A stretch of 64,000 nt of DNA from Litoditis marina (lineage: Eukaryota; Nematoda; Chromadorea; Rhabditida; Rhabditidae). The stretch lies in NCBI GenBank assembly GCA_964036275.1, contig CAXIWQ010000122.1:107613-171612 (forward strand), given 5' to 3'. The notes under the pieces were generated by a model that had not been told where the DNA came from, did not search any database, and saw only the letters and a program-made list of their open reading frames with translations. The translations under genes and the position numbers were made by a program. Each line of letters begins with the position of its first letter. Positions within the stretch are counted from its first letter, which is position 1. Below are positions 11,156-22,838 of the stretch, one piece after another.

Positions 11156-11805
11156 TGCAGCTACAGAAAAAAAATTATACGGCTATCAAGTCTGTTGCTA
11201 CCAGCTACAAAAACTTAATACGACTATCTTTTCTGTGGTGCACAACCACAAAATACGAATTAACGCGGTTATTGACTCTTTGCCTTGCAGCTACAGGAAA
11301 AAGTTTATACGGCTATCAAGTCTGTTGCTTCCAGCTACAAAAACCTAATACGACAATCTTTCCTGTGGTGCACAAGCAGAAAATACGAATTAACGCGGTT
11401 ATTGACTCTGTGGCTTGCATTTACAGAGAACAGTCCATACGGCTATCACGTCTGTTGCTCCCAGCTACAAAAACCTAATACGACTTTATATTCTGTGGCG
11501 CACAGCCACAAAAGACAAATTAACGCGGTTATCGACTCTTTGGCTTGCAGTTACAGAGAAAAGTTCATACGGCTATCCAGTCTGTTGCTCCCAGCTACAA
11601 AGACCTAACACGACTATCTATTTTGTGGCGCACAGCAACAAAAGACGAATTAACGCGGTTATTGACTCTTTGCCTTGCAGCTACAGAAAAAAATTTATAC
11701 GGCTATCAAGTATGTTGCTCCCAGCTAGAAAAACCCAATACAACTATCTATTCTGTGGCACACAGCCACAAAATACGAATTAACGCGGTTATCGACTCTT
11801 TGCCT
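11156..11805 (+). repeat. 650-bp five-monomer HOR, copy 2
   Basis: Monomer order: CTACCAGCTAC with GTGGTGCACAACC; GTGCACAAGCAG; CATTTACAGAGAACAG with CACGTCTG; CAGTTACAGAG with CTATCCAGTC and CAGCAACAAAAG; CTAGAAAAACCC with GTGGCACAC. The last three monomers are essentially identical to 10,765-11,133. Confidence 0.88.
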
Positions 11806-12586
11806 TGCAGCTACAGAAAAAAGTTTATACGGCTATCAAGTCTGTTGCTCATGGCTACAAAAACCTAATACGACTTTATATTCTGTGGCGCACAGCCACA
11901 ACAGACAAATTAACGCGGTTATTACCTCTTTGCCTTGCAGCTACAGAAAAAAGTTTATACGGCTATCAAGTCTGTTGCTCCCAGCTACAAAAACCTAATA
12001 CGACTTTATATTCTGTGGCGCACAGCCACAAAAGACAAATTAACGCGGTTATTGACTCTTTGCCGTGCAGCTACAGAAAAAAGTTTATACGGCTATCAAG
12101 TATGTTGCTCCCAGATACAAAAACCTGATACGACTTTATATTCTGTGGCGCACAGCCACAAAAGACAAATTAACGCGGTTATTATCTCTTTGCCTTGCAG
12201 CTACAGAAAAAAGTTTATACGGCTATCAAGTCTGTTGCTCCCAGCTACAAAAACCTAATACGACTATATATTTTGTGGCGCACAGCCACGAAATACGAAT
12301 TAACGCGGTTATTGACTCTTTGCCTTGCAGCTACAGAAAAAAATTTATACGGCTATCAAGTATGTTGCTCCCAGCTAGAAAAACCCAATACAACTATCTA
12401 TTCTGTGGCACACAGCCACAAAATACGAATTAACGCGGTTATCGACTCTTTGCCTTGCAGCTACAGAAAAAAGTTTATACGGCTATCAAGTCTGTTGCTC
12501 ATGGCTACAAAAACCTAATACGACTTTATATTCTGTGGCGCACAGCCACAAAAGACAAATTAACGCGGTTATTACCTCTTTGCCTT

Positions 12587-12716
12587 GCAGCTACAGAAAA
12601 AAGTTTATACGGCTATCAAGTCTGTTGCTCCCAGCTACAAAAACCTAATACGACTTTATATTCTGTGGCGCACAGCCACAAAAGACAAATTAACGCGGTT
12701 ATTGACTCTTTGCCGT
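12587..12716 (+). repeat. Reference monomer of the 130-bp satellite
   Basis: This copy matches the by-eye consensus except for CCGT instead of CCTT at its end. Phase 1 is the G of GCAGCTACAG. Landmarks by phase: A-tract 11-16, ATACGGCTAT 21-30, GCTCCCAGCTAC 41-52, A-tract 53-57, AATACGACTT 61-70, TATTCTGTGGCGCACAGCC 73-91, A-tract 94-97, AATTAACGCGG 102-112, TTATTGACTC 113-122. Composition is about 42 A, 35 T, 31 C and 22 G, so the + strand is C-rich. Variable spots used to type monomers: CTCCCAGCTAC versus CTCATGGCTAC versus CCCAGATAC or CCAGCTAGAAAAACCC near phase 43-58; GACTTTATATTC versus GACAATCTATTC near 66-77; AAGACAAATT versus AATACGAATT near 96-105; TTGACTC versus TCGACTC versus TTACCTC near 116-122. 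No similarity to a known satellite is recalled, so the family is unnamed here. Confidence 0.97.
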
Positions 12717-12717
12717 G
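12588..12717 (+). repeat. Three ~43-bp subrepeats inside the monomer
   Basis: Three segments begin with the same motif CAGCYACA followed by an A-run: 12588-12631 (CAGCTACAG), 12632-12672 (CAGCTACAA) and 12673-12717 (CAGCCACAA). Their spacings of 44, 41 and 45 bp add up to the 130-bp period. The first two also share ATACGRCTWT and TCTGTKGC at matching positions; the third keeps a weaker TTATTGACTC-TTTGCC tail. This suggests that a 43-bp unit was triplicated and the trimer then became the amplified monomer. The alternative, chance reuse of short A-rich words, is less likely because order and spacing agree along most of the length. Confidence 0.72.
12664..12680. other. 17-bp dyad (potential hairpin) of the monomer
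   Basis: TGTGGC, loop GCACA, then GCCACA forms a perfect 6-bp stem with a 5-nt loop. On the complementary strand the stem can extend by a T-G wobble and two T-A pairs. A shorter alternative, TGTG-GCG-CACA, overlaps it. Almost every monomer in the window has the dyad, in both orientations. Stem-disrupting variants exist (GTGACGCAC near 14355 and 15135, GCAACAAAA near 10984, GACACAAAA near 43930), so constraint is not absolute. It could be a protein-binding palindrome or merely a structural element; no function is shown by sequence alone. Confidence 0.6.
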
Positions 12718-12845
12718 CAGCTACAGAAAAAAGTTTATACGGCTATCAAGTATGTTGCTCCCAGATACAAAAACCTGATACGACTTTATATTCTGTGGCG
12801 CACAGCCACAAAAGACAAATTAACGCGGTTATTATCTCTTTGCCT

Positions 12846-13493
12846 TGCAGCTACAGAAAAAAAATTATACGGCTATCAAGTCTGTTGCTACCAGCTACAA
12901 AAACTTAATACGACTATCTTTTCTGTGGTGCACAACCACAAAATACGAATTAACGCGGTTATTGACTCTTTGCCTTGCAGCTACAGGAAAAAGTTTATAC
13001 GGCTATCAAGTCTGTTGCTTCCAGCTACAAAAACCTAATACGACAATCTTTCCTGTGGTGCACAAGCAGAAAATACGAATTAACGCGGTTATTGACTCTG
13101 TGGCTTGCATTTACAGAGAACAGTCCATACGGCTATCACGTCTGTTGCTCCCAGCTACAAAAACCTAATACGACTTTATATTCTGTGGCGCACAGCCACA
13201 AAAGACAAATTAACGCGGTTATCGACTCTTTGCTTGCAGTTACAGAGAAAAGTTCATACGGCTATCCAGTCTGTTGCTCCCAGCTACAAAGACCTAACAC
13301 GACTATCTATTTTGTGGCGCACAGCAACAAAAGACGAATTAACGCGGTTATTGACTCTTTGCCTTGCAGCTACAGAAAAAAATTTATACGGCTATCAAGT
13401 ATGTTGCTCCCAGCTAGAAAAACCCAATACAACTATCTATTCTGTGGCACACAGCCACAAAATACGAATTAACGCGGTTATCGACTCTTTGCC
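12846..13493 (+). repeat. First five-mer HOR type, copy 3
   Basis: Matches 11,156-11,805 at an offset of 1690 bp (13 monomers). A single G is missing in TTTGCTTGCAG near 13,231 and marks this copy. Confidence 0.87.
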
Positions 13494-15238
13494 TTGCAGC
13501 TACAGAAAAAAGTTTATACGGCTATCAAGTCTGTTGCTCATGGCTACAAAAACCTAATACGACTTTATATTCTGTGGCGCACAGCCACAAAAGACAAATT
13601 AACGCGGTTATTACCTCTTTGCCTTGCAGCTACAGAAAAAAGTTTATACGGCTATCAAGTCTGTTGCTCATGGCTACAAAAACCTGATACGACTTTATAT
13701 TCTGTGGCGCACAGCCACAAAAGACAAATTAACGCGGTTATTATCTCTTTGCCTTGCAGCTACAGAAAAAAGTTTATACGGCTATCACGTCTGTTGCTCC
13801 CAGCTACAAAAACCTAATACGACTTTATATTCTGTGGCGCACAGCCACAAAAGACAAATTAACGCGGTTATCGACTCTTTGGCTTGCAGTTACAGAGAAA
13901 AGTTCATACGGCTATCCAGTCTGTTGCTCCCAGCTACAAAGACCTAACACGACTATCTATTTTGTGGCGCACAGCAACAAAAGACGAATTAACGCGGTTA
14001 TTGACTCTTTGCCTTGCAGCTACAGAAAAAAATTTATACGGCTATCAAGTATGTTGCTCCCAGCTAGAAAAACCCAATACAACTATCTATTCTGTGGCAC
14101 ACAGCCACAAAATACGAATTAACGCGGTTATCGACTCTTTGCCTTGCAGCTACAGAAAAAAGTTTATACGGCTATCAAGTCTGTTGCTCATGGCTACAAA
14201 AACCTAATACGACTTTATATTCTGTGGCGCACAGCCACAAAAGACAAATTAACGCGGTTATTACCTCTTTGCCTTGCAGCTACAGAAAAAAGTTTATACG
14301 GCTATCAAGTCTGTTGCTCCCAGCTACAAAAACCTAATACGACTTTATATTCTGTGACGCACAGCCACAAAAGACAAATTAACGCGGTTATTGACTCTTT
14401 GCCGTGCAGCTACAGAAAAAAGTTTATACGGCTATCAAGTATGTTGCTCCCAGATACAAAAACCTGATACGACTTTATATTCTGTGGCGCACAGCCACAA
14501 AAGACAAATTAACGCGGTTATTATCTCTTTGCCTTGCAGCTACAGAAAAAAGTTTATACGGCTATCAAGTCTGTTGCTCCCAGCTACAAAAACCTAATAC
14601 GACTATATATTTTGTGGCGCACAGCCACGAAATACGAATTAACGCGGTTATTGACTCTTTGCCTTGCAGCTACAGAAAAAAATTTATACGGCTATCAAGT
14701 ATGTTGCTCCCAGCTAGAAAAACCCAATACAACTATCTATTCTGTGGCACACAGCCACAAAATACGAATTAACGCGGTTATCGACTCTTTGCCTTGCAGC
14801 TACAGAAAAAAGTTTATACGGCTATCAAGTCTGTTGCTCATGGCTACAAAAACCTAATACGACTTTATATTCTGTGGCGCACAGCCACAAAAGACAAATT
14901 AAAGCGGTTATTACCTCTTTGCCTTGCAGCTACAGAAAAAGTTTATACGGCTATCAAGTCTGTTGCTCATGGCTACAAAAACCTAATACGACTTTATATT
15001 CTGTGGCGCACAGCCACAAAAGACAAATTAACGCGGTTATTACCTCTTTGCCTTGCAGCTACAGAAAAAAGTTTATACGGCTATCAAGTCTGTTGCTCCC
15101 AGCTACAAAAACCTAATACGACTTTATATTCTGTGACGCACAGCCACAAAAGACAAATTAACGCGGTTATTGACTCTTTGCCGTGCAGCTACAGAAAAAA
15201 GTTTATACGGCTATCAAGTATGTTGCTCCCAGATACAA
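13160..15238 (+). repeat. 2079-bp tandem duplication, copy 1
   Basis: Sixteen monomers repeated immediately downstream at 2078-2079 bp. Private shared markers are CTCATGGCTACAAAAACCTG (13,671 and 15,750), CACGTCTG (13,787 and 15,866) and GTGACGCAC (14,355 and 16,434). Copy 1 carries the 1-bp deletion near 13,231. Confidence 0.9.
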
Positions 15239-17374
15239 AAACCTGATACGACTTTATATTCTGTGGCGCACAGCCACAAAAGACAAATTAACGCGGTTAT
15301 CGACTCTTTGGCTTGCAGTTACAGAGAAAAGTTCATACGGCTATCCAGTCTGTTGCTCCCAGCTACAAAGACCTAACACGACTATCTATTTTGTGGCGCA
15401 CAGCAACAAAAGACGAATTAACGCGGTTATTGACTCTTTGCCTTGCAGCTACAGAAAAAAATTTATACGGCTATCAAGTATGTTGCTCCCAGCTAGAAAA
15501 ACCCAATACAACTATCTATTCTGTGGCACACAGCCACAAAATACGAATTAACGCGGTTATCGACTCTTTGCCTTGCAGCTACAGAAAAAAGTTTATACGG
15601 CTATCAAGTCTGTTGCTCATGGCTACAAAAACCTAATACGACTTTATATTCTGTGGCGCACAGCCACAAAAGACAAATTAACGCGGTTATTACCTCTTTG
15701 CCTTGCAGCTACAGAAAAAAGTTTATACGGCTATCAAGTCTGTTGCTCATGGCTACAAAAACCTGATACGACTTTATATTCTGTGGCGCACAGCCACAAA
15801 AGACAAATTAACGCGGTTATTATCTCTTTGCCTTGCAGCTACAGAAAAAAGTTTATACGGCTATCACGTCTGTTGCTCCCAGCTACAAAAACCTAATACG
15901 ACTTTATATTCTGTGGCGCACAGCCACAAAAGACAAATTAACGCGGTTATCGACTCTTTGGCTTGCAGTTACAGAGAAAAGTTCATACGGCTATCCAGTC
16001 TGTTGCTCCCAGCTACAAAGACCTAACACGACTATCTATTTTGTGGCGCACAGCAACAAAAGACGAATTAACGCGGTTATTGACTCTTTGCCTTGCAGCT
16101 ACAGAAAAAAATTTATACGGCTATCAAGTATGTTGCTCCCAGCTAGAAAAACCCAATACAACTATCTATTCTGTGGCACACAGCCACAAAATACGAATTA
16201 ACGCGGTTATCGACTCTTTGCCTTGCAGCTACAGAAAAAAGTTTATACGGCTATCAAGTCTGTTGCTCATGGCTACAAAAACCTAATACGACTTTATATT
16301 CTGTGGCGCACAGCCACAAAAGACAAATTAACGCGGTTATTACCTCTTTGCCTTGCAGCTACAGAAAAAAGTTTATACGGCTATCAAGTCTGTTGCTCCC
16401 AGCTACAAAAACCTAATACGACTTTATATTCTGTGACGCACAGCCACAAAAGACAAATTAACGCGGTTATTGACTCTTTGCCTTGCAGCTACAGAAAAAA
16501 GTTTATACGGCTATCAAGTATGTTGCTCCCAGATACAAAAACCTGATACGACTTTATATTCTGTGGCGCACAGCCACAAAAGACAAATTAACGCGGTTAT
16601 TATCTCTTTGCCTTGCAGCTACAGAAAAAGTTTATACGGCTATCAAGTCTGTTGCTCCCAGCTACAAAAACCTAATACGACTATATGTTTTGTGGCGCAC
16701 AGCCACGAAATACGAATTAACGCGGTTATTGACTCTTTGCCTTGCAGCTACAGAAAAAAATTATACGGCTATCAAGTATGTTGCTCCCAGCTAGAAAAAC
16801 CCAATACAACTATCTATTCTGTGGCACACAGCCACAAAATACGAATTAACGCGGTTATCGACTCTTTGCCTTGCAGCTACAGAAAAAAGTTTATACGGCT
16901 ATCAAGTCTGTTGCTCATGGCTACAAAAACCTAATACGACTTTATATTCTGTGGCGCACAGCCACAAAAGACAAATTAAAGCGGTTATTACCTCTTTGCC
17001 TTGCAGCTACAGAAAAAAGTTTATACGGCTATCAAGTCTGTTGCTCATGGCTACAAAAACCTAATACGACTTTATATTCTGTGGCGCACAGCCACAAAAG
17101 ACAAATTAACGCGGTTATTACCTCTTTGCCTTGCAGCTACAGAAAAAAGTTTATACGGCTATCAAGTCTGTTGCTCCCAGCTACAAAAACCTAATACGAC
17201 TTTATATTCTGTGACGCACAGCCACAAAAGACAAATTAACGCGGTTATTGACTCTTTGCCGTGCAGCTACAGAAAAAAGTTTATACGGCTATCAAGTATG
17301 TTGCTCCCAGATACAAAAACCTGATACGACTTTATATTCTGTGGCGCACAGCCACAAAAGACAAATTAACGCGG
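15239..17374 (+). repeat. 2079-bp tandem duplication, copy 2
   Basis: Second copy of the sixteen-monomer unit. It has extra private changes: CCTT for CCGT near 16,482, one A lost at about 16,628, ATATGTTTTG at 16,683 and another A lost near 16,757. The match ends near 17,374, where TTATCTC replaces TCGACTC. Confidence 0.88.
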
Positions 17375-19331
17375 TTATTATCTCTTTGCCTTGCAGCTAC
17401 AGAAAAAAGTTTATACGGCTATCAAGTCTGTTGCTCCCAGCTACAAAAACCTAATACGACTATATATTTTGTGGCGCACAGCCACGAAATACGAATTAAC
17501 GCGGTTATTGACTCTTTGCCTTGCAGCTACAGAAAAAAATTTATACGGCTATCAAGTATGTTGCTCCCAGCTAGAAAAACCCAATACAACTATCTATTCT
17601 GTGGCACACAGCCACAAAATACGAATTAACGCGGTTATCGACTCTTTGCCTTGCAGCTACAGAAAAAAGTTTATACGGCTATCAAGTCTGTTGCTCATGG
17701 CTACAAAAACTAATACGACTTTATATTCTGTGGCGCACAGCCACAAAAGACAAATTAACGCGGTTATTACCTCTTTGCCTTGCAGCTACAGAAAAAAGTT
17801 TATACGGCTATCAAGTCTGTTGCTCCCAGCTACAAAAACCTAATACGACTTTATATTCTGTGGCGCACAGCCACAAAAGACAAATTAACGCGGTTATTGA
17901 CTCTTTGCCGTGCAGCTACAGAAAAAAGTTTATACGGCTATCAAGTATGTTGCTCCCAGATACAAAAACCTGATACGACTTTATATTCTGTGGCGCACAG
18001 CCACAAAAGACAAATTAACGCGGTTATTATCTCTTTGCCTTGCAGCTACAGAAAAAAGTTTATACGGCTATCAAGTCTGTTGCTCCCAGCTACAAAAACC
18101 TAATACGACTTTATATTCTGTGGCGCACAGCCACAAAAGACAAATTAACGCGGTTATTGACTCTTTGCCTTGCAGCTACCGAGAACAGTTCATACGGCTA
18201 TCAAATATGTTGCTCCCAGCTACAAAACCTAATACGACAATCTATTCTGTGGCGCACAGCCACAAAATACGAATTAACGCGGTTATCGACTGTTTGCTTT
18301 GCAGCTACAGAGAACAGTTAATACGGCTATCAAGTTGCTCATGGCTACAAAAACCTAATACGATATATTCTGTGGCGCACAGCCACAAAAGACAAATTAA
18401 CGCGGTTATTGACTCTTTGCCTTGCAGCTACAGAAAAAGTTTATACGACTATCAAGTATGTTGCTCATGGCTACAAAAACCTAATACGACTTTATATTCT
18501 GTTGCGCACAGCCACAAAAGACAAATTAAAGCGGTTATTACCTCTTTGCCTTGCAGCTACAGAAAAAAGTTTATACGGCTATCAAGTCTGTTGCTCCCAG
18601 CTACAAAAACCCAATACAACTATCTATTCTGTGGCACACAGCCACAAAATACGAATTAACGCGGTTATCGACTCTTTGCCTTGCAGCTACAGAAAAAAAG
18701 TTTATACGGCTATCAATTCTGTTGCTCATGGCTACAAAAACCTAATACGACTTTATATTCTGTTGCGCACAGCCACAAAAGACAAATTAAAGCGGTTATT
18801 ACCTCTTTGCCTTGCAGCTACAGAAAAAAGTTTATACGGCTATCAAGTCTGTTGCTCCCAGCTACAAAAACCTAATACGACTTTATATCCTGTGGCGCAC
18901 AGCCACAAAAGACAAATTAACGCGGTTATTGACTCTTTGCCGTGCAGCTACAGAACAAAGTTCATACGGCTATCAAGTATGTTGCTCCCAGCTACAAAAA
19001 CCTAATACGACTATCTATTCTGTGGCGCACAGCCACAAAATACGAATTAACGCGGTTATCGACTGTTTGCTTTGCAGCTACAGAAAAAAGTTAATACGGC
19101 TATCAAGTCTGATGTTCCCAGCTACAAAAACCTGATAAGACAATCTATTCTGTGGCGCACAGCCACAAAATACGAACTAACGCGGTTATCGACTCTTTGC
19201 CTTGCAGCTACAGAGAACAGTTCATACGGCTATCAAATATGTTGCTCCCAGCTACGAAAACCTAATACGACAATCTATTCTGTGGCGCACAGCCACAAAA
19301 TACGAATAAACGCGGTTATCGAGTCTTTGCC
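17375..19331 (+). repeat. Mosaic stretch between HOR systems
   Basis: About 15 monomers switching from the five-mer HOR monomers to the ones used by the 2-3.5 kb HORs. It includes small unique lesions: one C lost at CAAAAACTAATACG (17,704), AAAACCTAAT at about 18,224, and a monomer lacking CGACTTT (CTAATACGATATATTC, 18,354). It also introduces CTACCGAGAACAG (18,177), the 4-bp-deleted CAAGTTGCTCATGG (18,331), TCTGTTGCGCAC (18,497, 18,769) and the GATAAGACAATC monomer (19,133). Confidence 0.85.
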
Positions 19332-22300
19332 TTGCAGCTACAGAGAACAGTTCATACGGCTATCAAATCTGTTGCTCCCAGCTACAAAAACCTAATACGA
19401 CAATCTATTCTGTGGCGCACAGCCACAAAATACGAATTATCGCGGTTATCGACTTGTTGGCTTGCAGTTACAGAGATAAGTTCATACGACTATCAAGTCT
19501 GTTGCTCCCAGCTACAAAAACCTAATACGACTATATATTCTGTGGCGCACAGCCACAAAAGACAGATTAACGCGGTTATTGACTCTTTGCCTTGCAGCTA
19601 CAGAAAAAAATTTATACGGCTATCAAGTATGTTGCTCCCAGCTAGAAAAACCCAATACAACTATCTATTCTGTGGCACACAGCCACAAAATACGAATTAA
19701 CGCGGTTATCGACTCTTTGCCTTGCAGCTACAGAAAAAAGTTTATACGGCTATCAAGTCTGTTGCTCATGGCTACAAAAACCTAATACGACTTTATATTC
19801 TGTGGCGCACAGCCACAAAAGACAAATTAACGCGGTTATTACCTCTTTGCCTTGCAGCTGCAGAAAAAAGTTTATACGGCTATCAAGTATGTTGCTCCCA
19901 GATACAAAAACCTAATACGACTTTATATTCTGTGGCGCACAGCCACAAAAGACAAATTAACGCGGTTATTGACTCTTTGCCGTGCAGCTACAGAAAAAAG
20001 TTTATACGGCTATCAAGTATGTTGCTCCCAGATACAAAAACCTAATACGACTTTATATTCTGTGGCGCACAGCCACAAAAGACAAATTAACGCGGTTATT
20101 ATCTCTTTGCCTTGCAGCTACAGAAAAAAGTTTATACGGCTATCAAGTCTGTTGCTCCCAGCTACAAAAACCTAATACGACTTTATATTCTGTGGCGCAC
20201 AGCCACAAAAGACAAATTAACGCGGTTATCGACTCATTGGCTTGCAGCTACGGAAACAAGTTTATACGGCTATCAAGTCTGTTGCTCCCAGCTACAAAAA
20301 CCTAATACGACTTTATATTATGTGGCGCACAGCCACAAAAGACAGATTAACGCGGTTATTGACTCTTTGCCTTGCAGCTACAGAAAAAAATTTATACGGC
20401 TATCAAGTATGTTGCTCCCAGCTAGAAAAACCCAATACAACTATCTATTCTGTGGCACACAGCCACAAAATACGAATTAACGCGGTTATCGACTCTTTGC
20501 CTTGCAGCTACAGAAAAAAGTTTATACGGCTATCAAGTCTGTTGCTCATGGCTACAAAAACCTAATACGACTTTATATTCTGTGGCGCACAGCCACAAAA
20601 GACAAATTAACGCGGTTATTACCTCTTTGCCTTGCAGCTACAGAAAAAAAGTTTATACGGCTATCAAGTCTGTTGCTCCCAGCTACAAAAACCTAATACG
20701 ACTTTATATTCTGTGGCGCACAGCCACAAAAGACAAATTAACGCGGTTATTGACTCTTTGCCGTGCAGCTACAGAAAAAAGTTTATACGGCTATCAAGTA
20801 TGTTGCTCCCAGATACAAAAACCTGATACGACTTTATATTCTGTGGCGCACAGCCACAAAAGACAAATTAACGCGGTTATTATCTCTTTGCCTTGCAGCT
20901 ACAGAAAAAAGTTCATACGGCTATCAAGTCTGTTGCTCCCAGCTACAAAAACCTAATACGACTTTATATTCTGTGGCGCACAGCCACAAAAGACAAATTA
21001 ACGCGGTTATTGACTCTTTGCCGTGCAGCTACAGAAAAAAGTTTATACGGCTATCAAGTATGTTGCTCCCAGATACAAAAACCTGATACGACTTTATATT
21101 CTGTGGCGCACAGCCACAAAAGACAAATTAACGCGGTTATTATCTCTTTGCCTTGCAGCTACAGAAAAAAGTTTATACGGCTATCAAGTCTGTTGCTCCC
21201 AGCTACAAAAACCTAATACGACTTTATATTCTGTGGCGCACAGCCACAAAAGACAAATTAACGCGGTTATTGACTCTTTGCCTTGCAGCTACCGAGAACA
21301 GTTCATACGGCTATCAAATATGTTGCTCCCAGCTACAAAAACCTAATACGACAATCTATTCTGTGGCGCACAGCCACAAAATACGAATTAACGCGGTTAT
21401 CGACTGTTTGCTTTGCAGCTACAGAGAACAGTTAATACGGCTATCAAGTTGCTCATGGCTACAAAAACCTAATACGACTTTATATTCTGTGGCGCACAGC
21501 CACAAAAGACAAATTAACGCGGTTATTGACTCTTTGCCTTGCAGCTACAGAAAAAGTTTATACGACTATCAAGTATGTTGCTCCCAGCTAGAAAAACCCA
21601 ATACAACTATCTATTCTGTGGCACACAGCCACAAAATACGAATTAACGCGGTTATCGACTCTTTGCCTTGCAGCTACAGAAAAAAAGTTTATACGGCTAT
21701 CAAGTCTGTTGCTCATGGCTACAAAAACCTAATACGACTTTATATTCTGTTGCGCACAGCCACAAAAGACAAATTAAAGCGGTTATTACCTCTTTGCCTT
21801 GCAGCTACAGAAAAAAGTTCATACGGCTATCAAGTATGTTGCTCCCAGCTACAAAAACCTAATACGACTATCTATTCTGTGGCGCACAGCCACAAAATAC
21901 GAATTAACGCGGTTATCGACTGTTTGCTTTGCAGCTACAGAAAAAAGTTAATACGGCTATCAAGTCCGATGTTCCCAGCTACAAAAACCTGATAAGACAA
22001 TCTATTCTGTGGCGCACAGCCACAAAATACGAATTAACGCGGTTATCGACTGTTTGCTTTGCAGCTACAGAAAAAAGTTCATACGGCTATCAAGTCTGTT
22101 GCTCCCAGCTACAAAAACCTAATACGACTTTATATCCTGTGGCGCACAGCCACAAATGACAAATTAACGCGGTTATTGACTCTTTGCCGTGCAGCTACAG
22201 AACAAAGTTCATACGGCTATCAAGTATGTTGCTCCCAGCTACAAAAACCTAATACGACTATCTATTCTGTGGCGCACAGCCACAAAATACGAATTAACGC

Positions 22301-22838
22301 GGTTATCGACTGTTTGCTTTGCAGCTACAGAAAAAAGTTAATACGGCTATCAAGTCCGATGTTCCCAGCTACAAAAACCTGATAAGACAATCTATTCTGT
22401 GGCGCACAGCCACAAAATACGAACTAACGCGGTTATCGACTCTTTGCCTTGCAGCTACAGAGAACAGTTCATACGGCTATCAAATATGTTGCTCCCAGCT
22501 ACGAAAACCTAATACGACAATCTATTCTGTGGCGCACAGCCACAAAATACGAATAAACGCGGTTATCGAGTCTTTGCCTTGCAGCTACAGAGAACAGTTC
22601 ATACGGCTATCAAATCTGTTGCTCCCAGCTACAAAAACCTAATACGACAATCTATTCTGTGGCGCACAGCCACAAAATACGAACTAACGCGGTTATCGAC
22701 TCTTTGCCTTGCAGCTACAGAGAACAGTTCATACGGCTATCAAATATGTTGCTCCCAGCTACGAAAACCTAATACGACAATCTATTCTGTGGCGCACAGC
22801 CACAAAATACGAATAAACGCGGTTATCGAGTCTTTGCC
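19332..22838 (+). repeat. Anchored HOR 1 (3507 bp)
   Basis: Defined from one marker monomer to the next. The marker has TTATCGCGGTTATCGACTTG, GGCTTGCAG and TTACAGAGATAAG (here about 19,438-19,480). Downstream order is ATTAACGCGG with AGACAGATT, CTAGAAAAACCC, CTCATGGC, CTGCAG, CCCAGATAC and so on, ending in GATAAGACAATC, GAACTAACGCGG and GAATAAACGCGG monomers. Unlike later units this marker carries TACGACTATC at 19,485. Confidence 0.85.

Larger units (their letters stand above)
11806..12845 (+). repeat. Second five-monomer HOR type, 1.6 copies
   Basis: Order: CTCATGGCTAC with TTACCTC; CTCCCAGCTAC with CCGTGCAG; CCCAGATAC with TTATCTC; CACGAAATACG; CTAGAAAAACCC. The first unit spans 11,806-12,455; the second repeats it from 12,456 until it switches at about 12,850 to the first HOR type. 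This type recurs at about 14,144, 16,223, 17,001 and 17,391. Confidence 0.87.

Noticed and set aside
12587..12716. CENP-B box or other known centromere motif
   Set aside because: No match to the TTCG....A..CGGG pattern in any phase of the consensus on either strand. Centromere function cannot be inferred from this sequence.
21153..21992. Longest open frame (279 codons), also 24392-25231 and 17910-18659
   Set aside because: The length comes from 1-5 bp indels that happen to skip the usual stop. The product is the same satellite peptide in shifted order, with no ATG start and no domain I can recognise.
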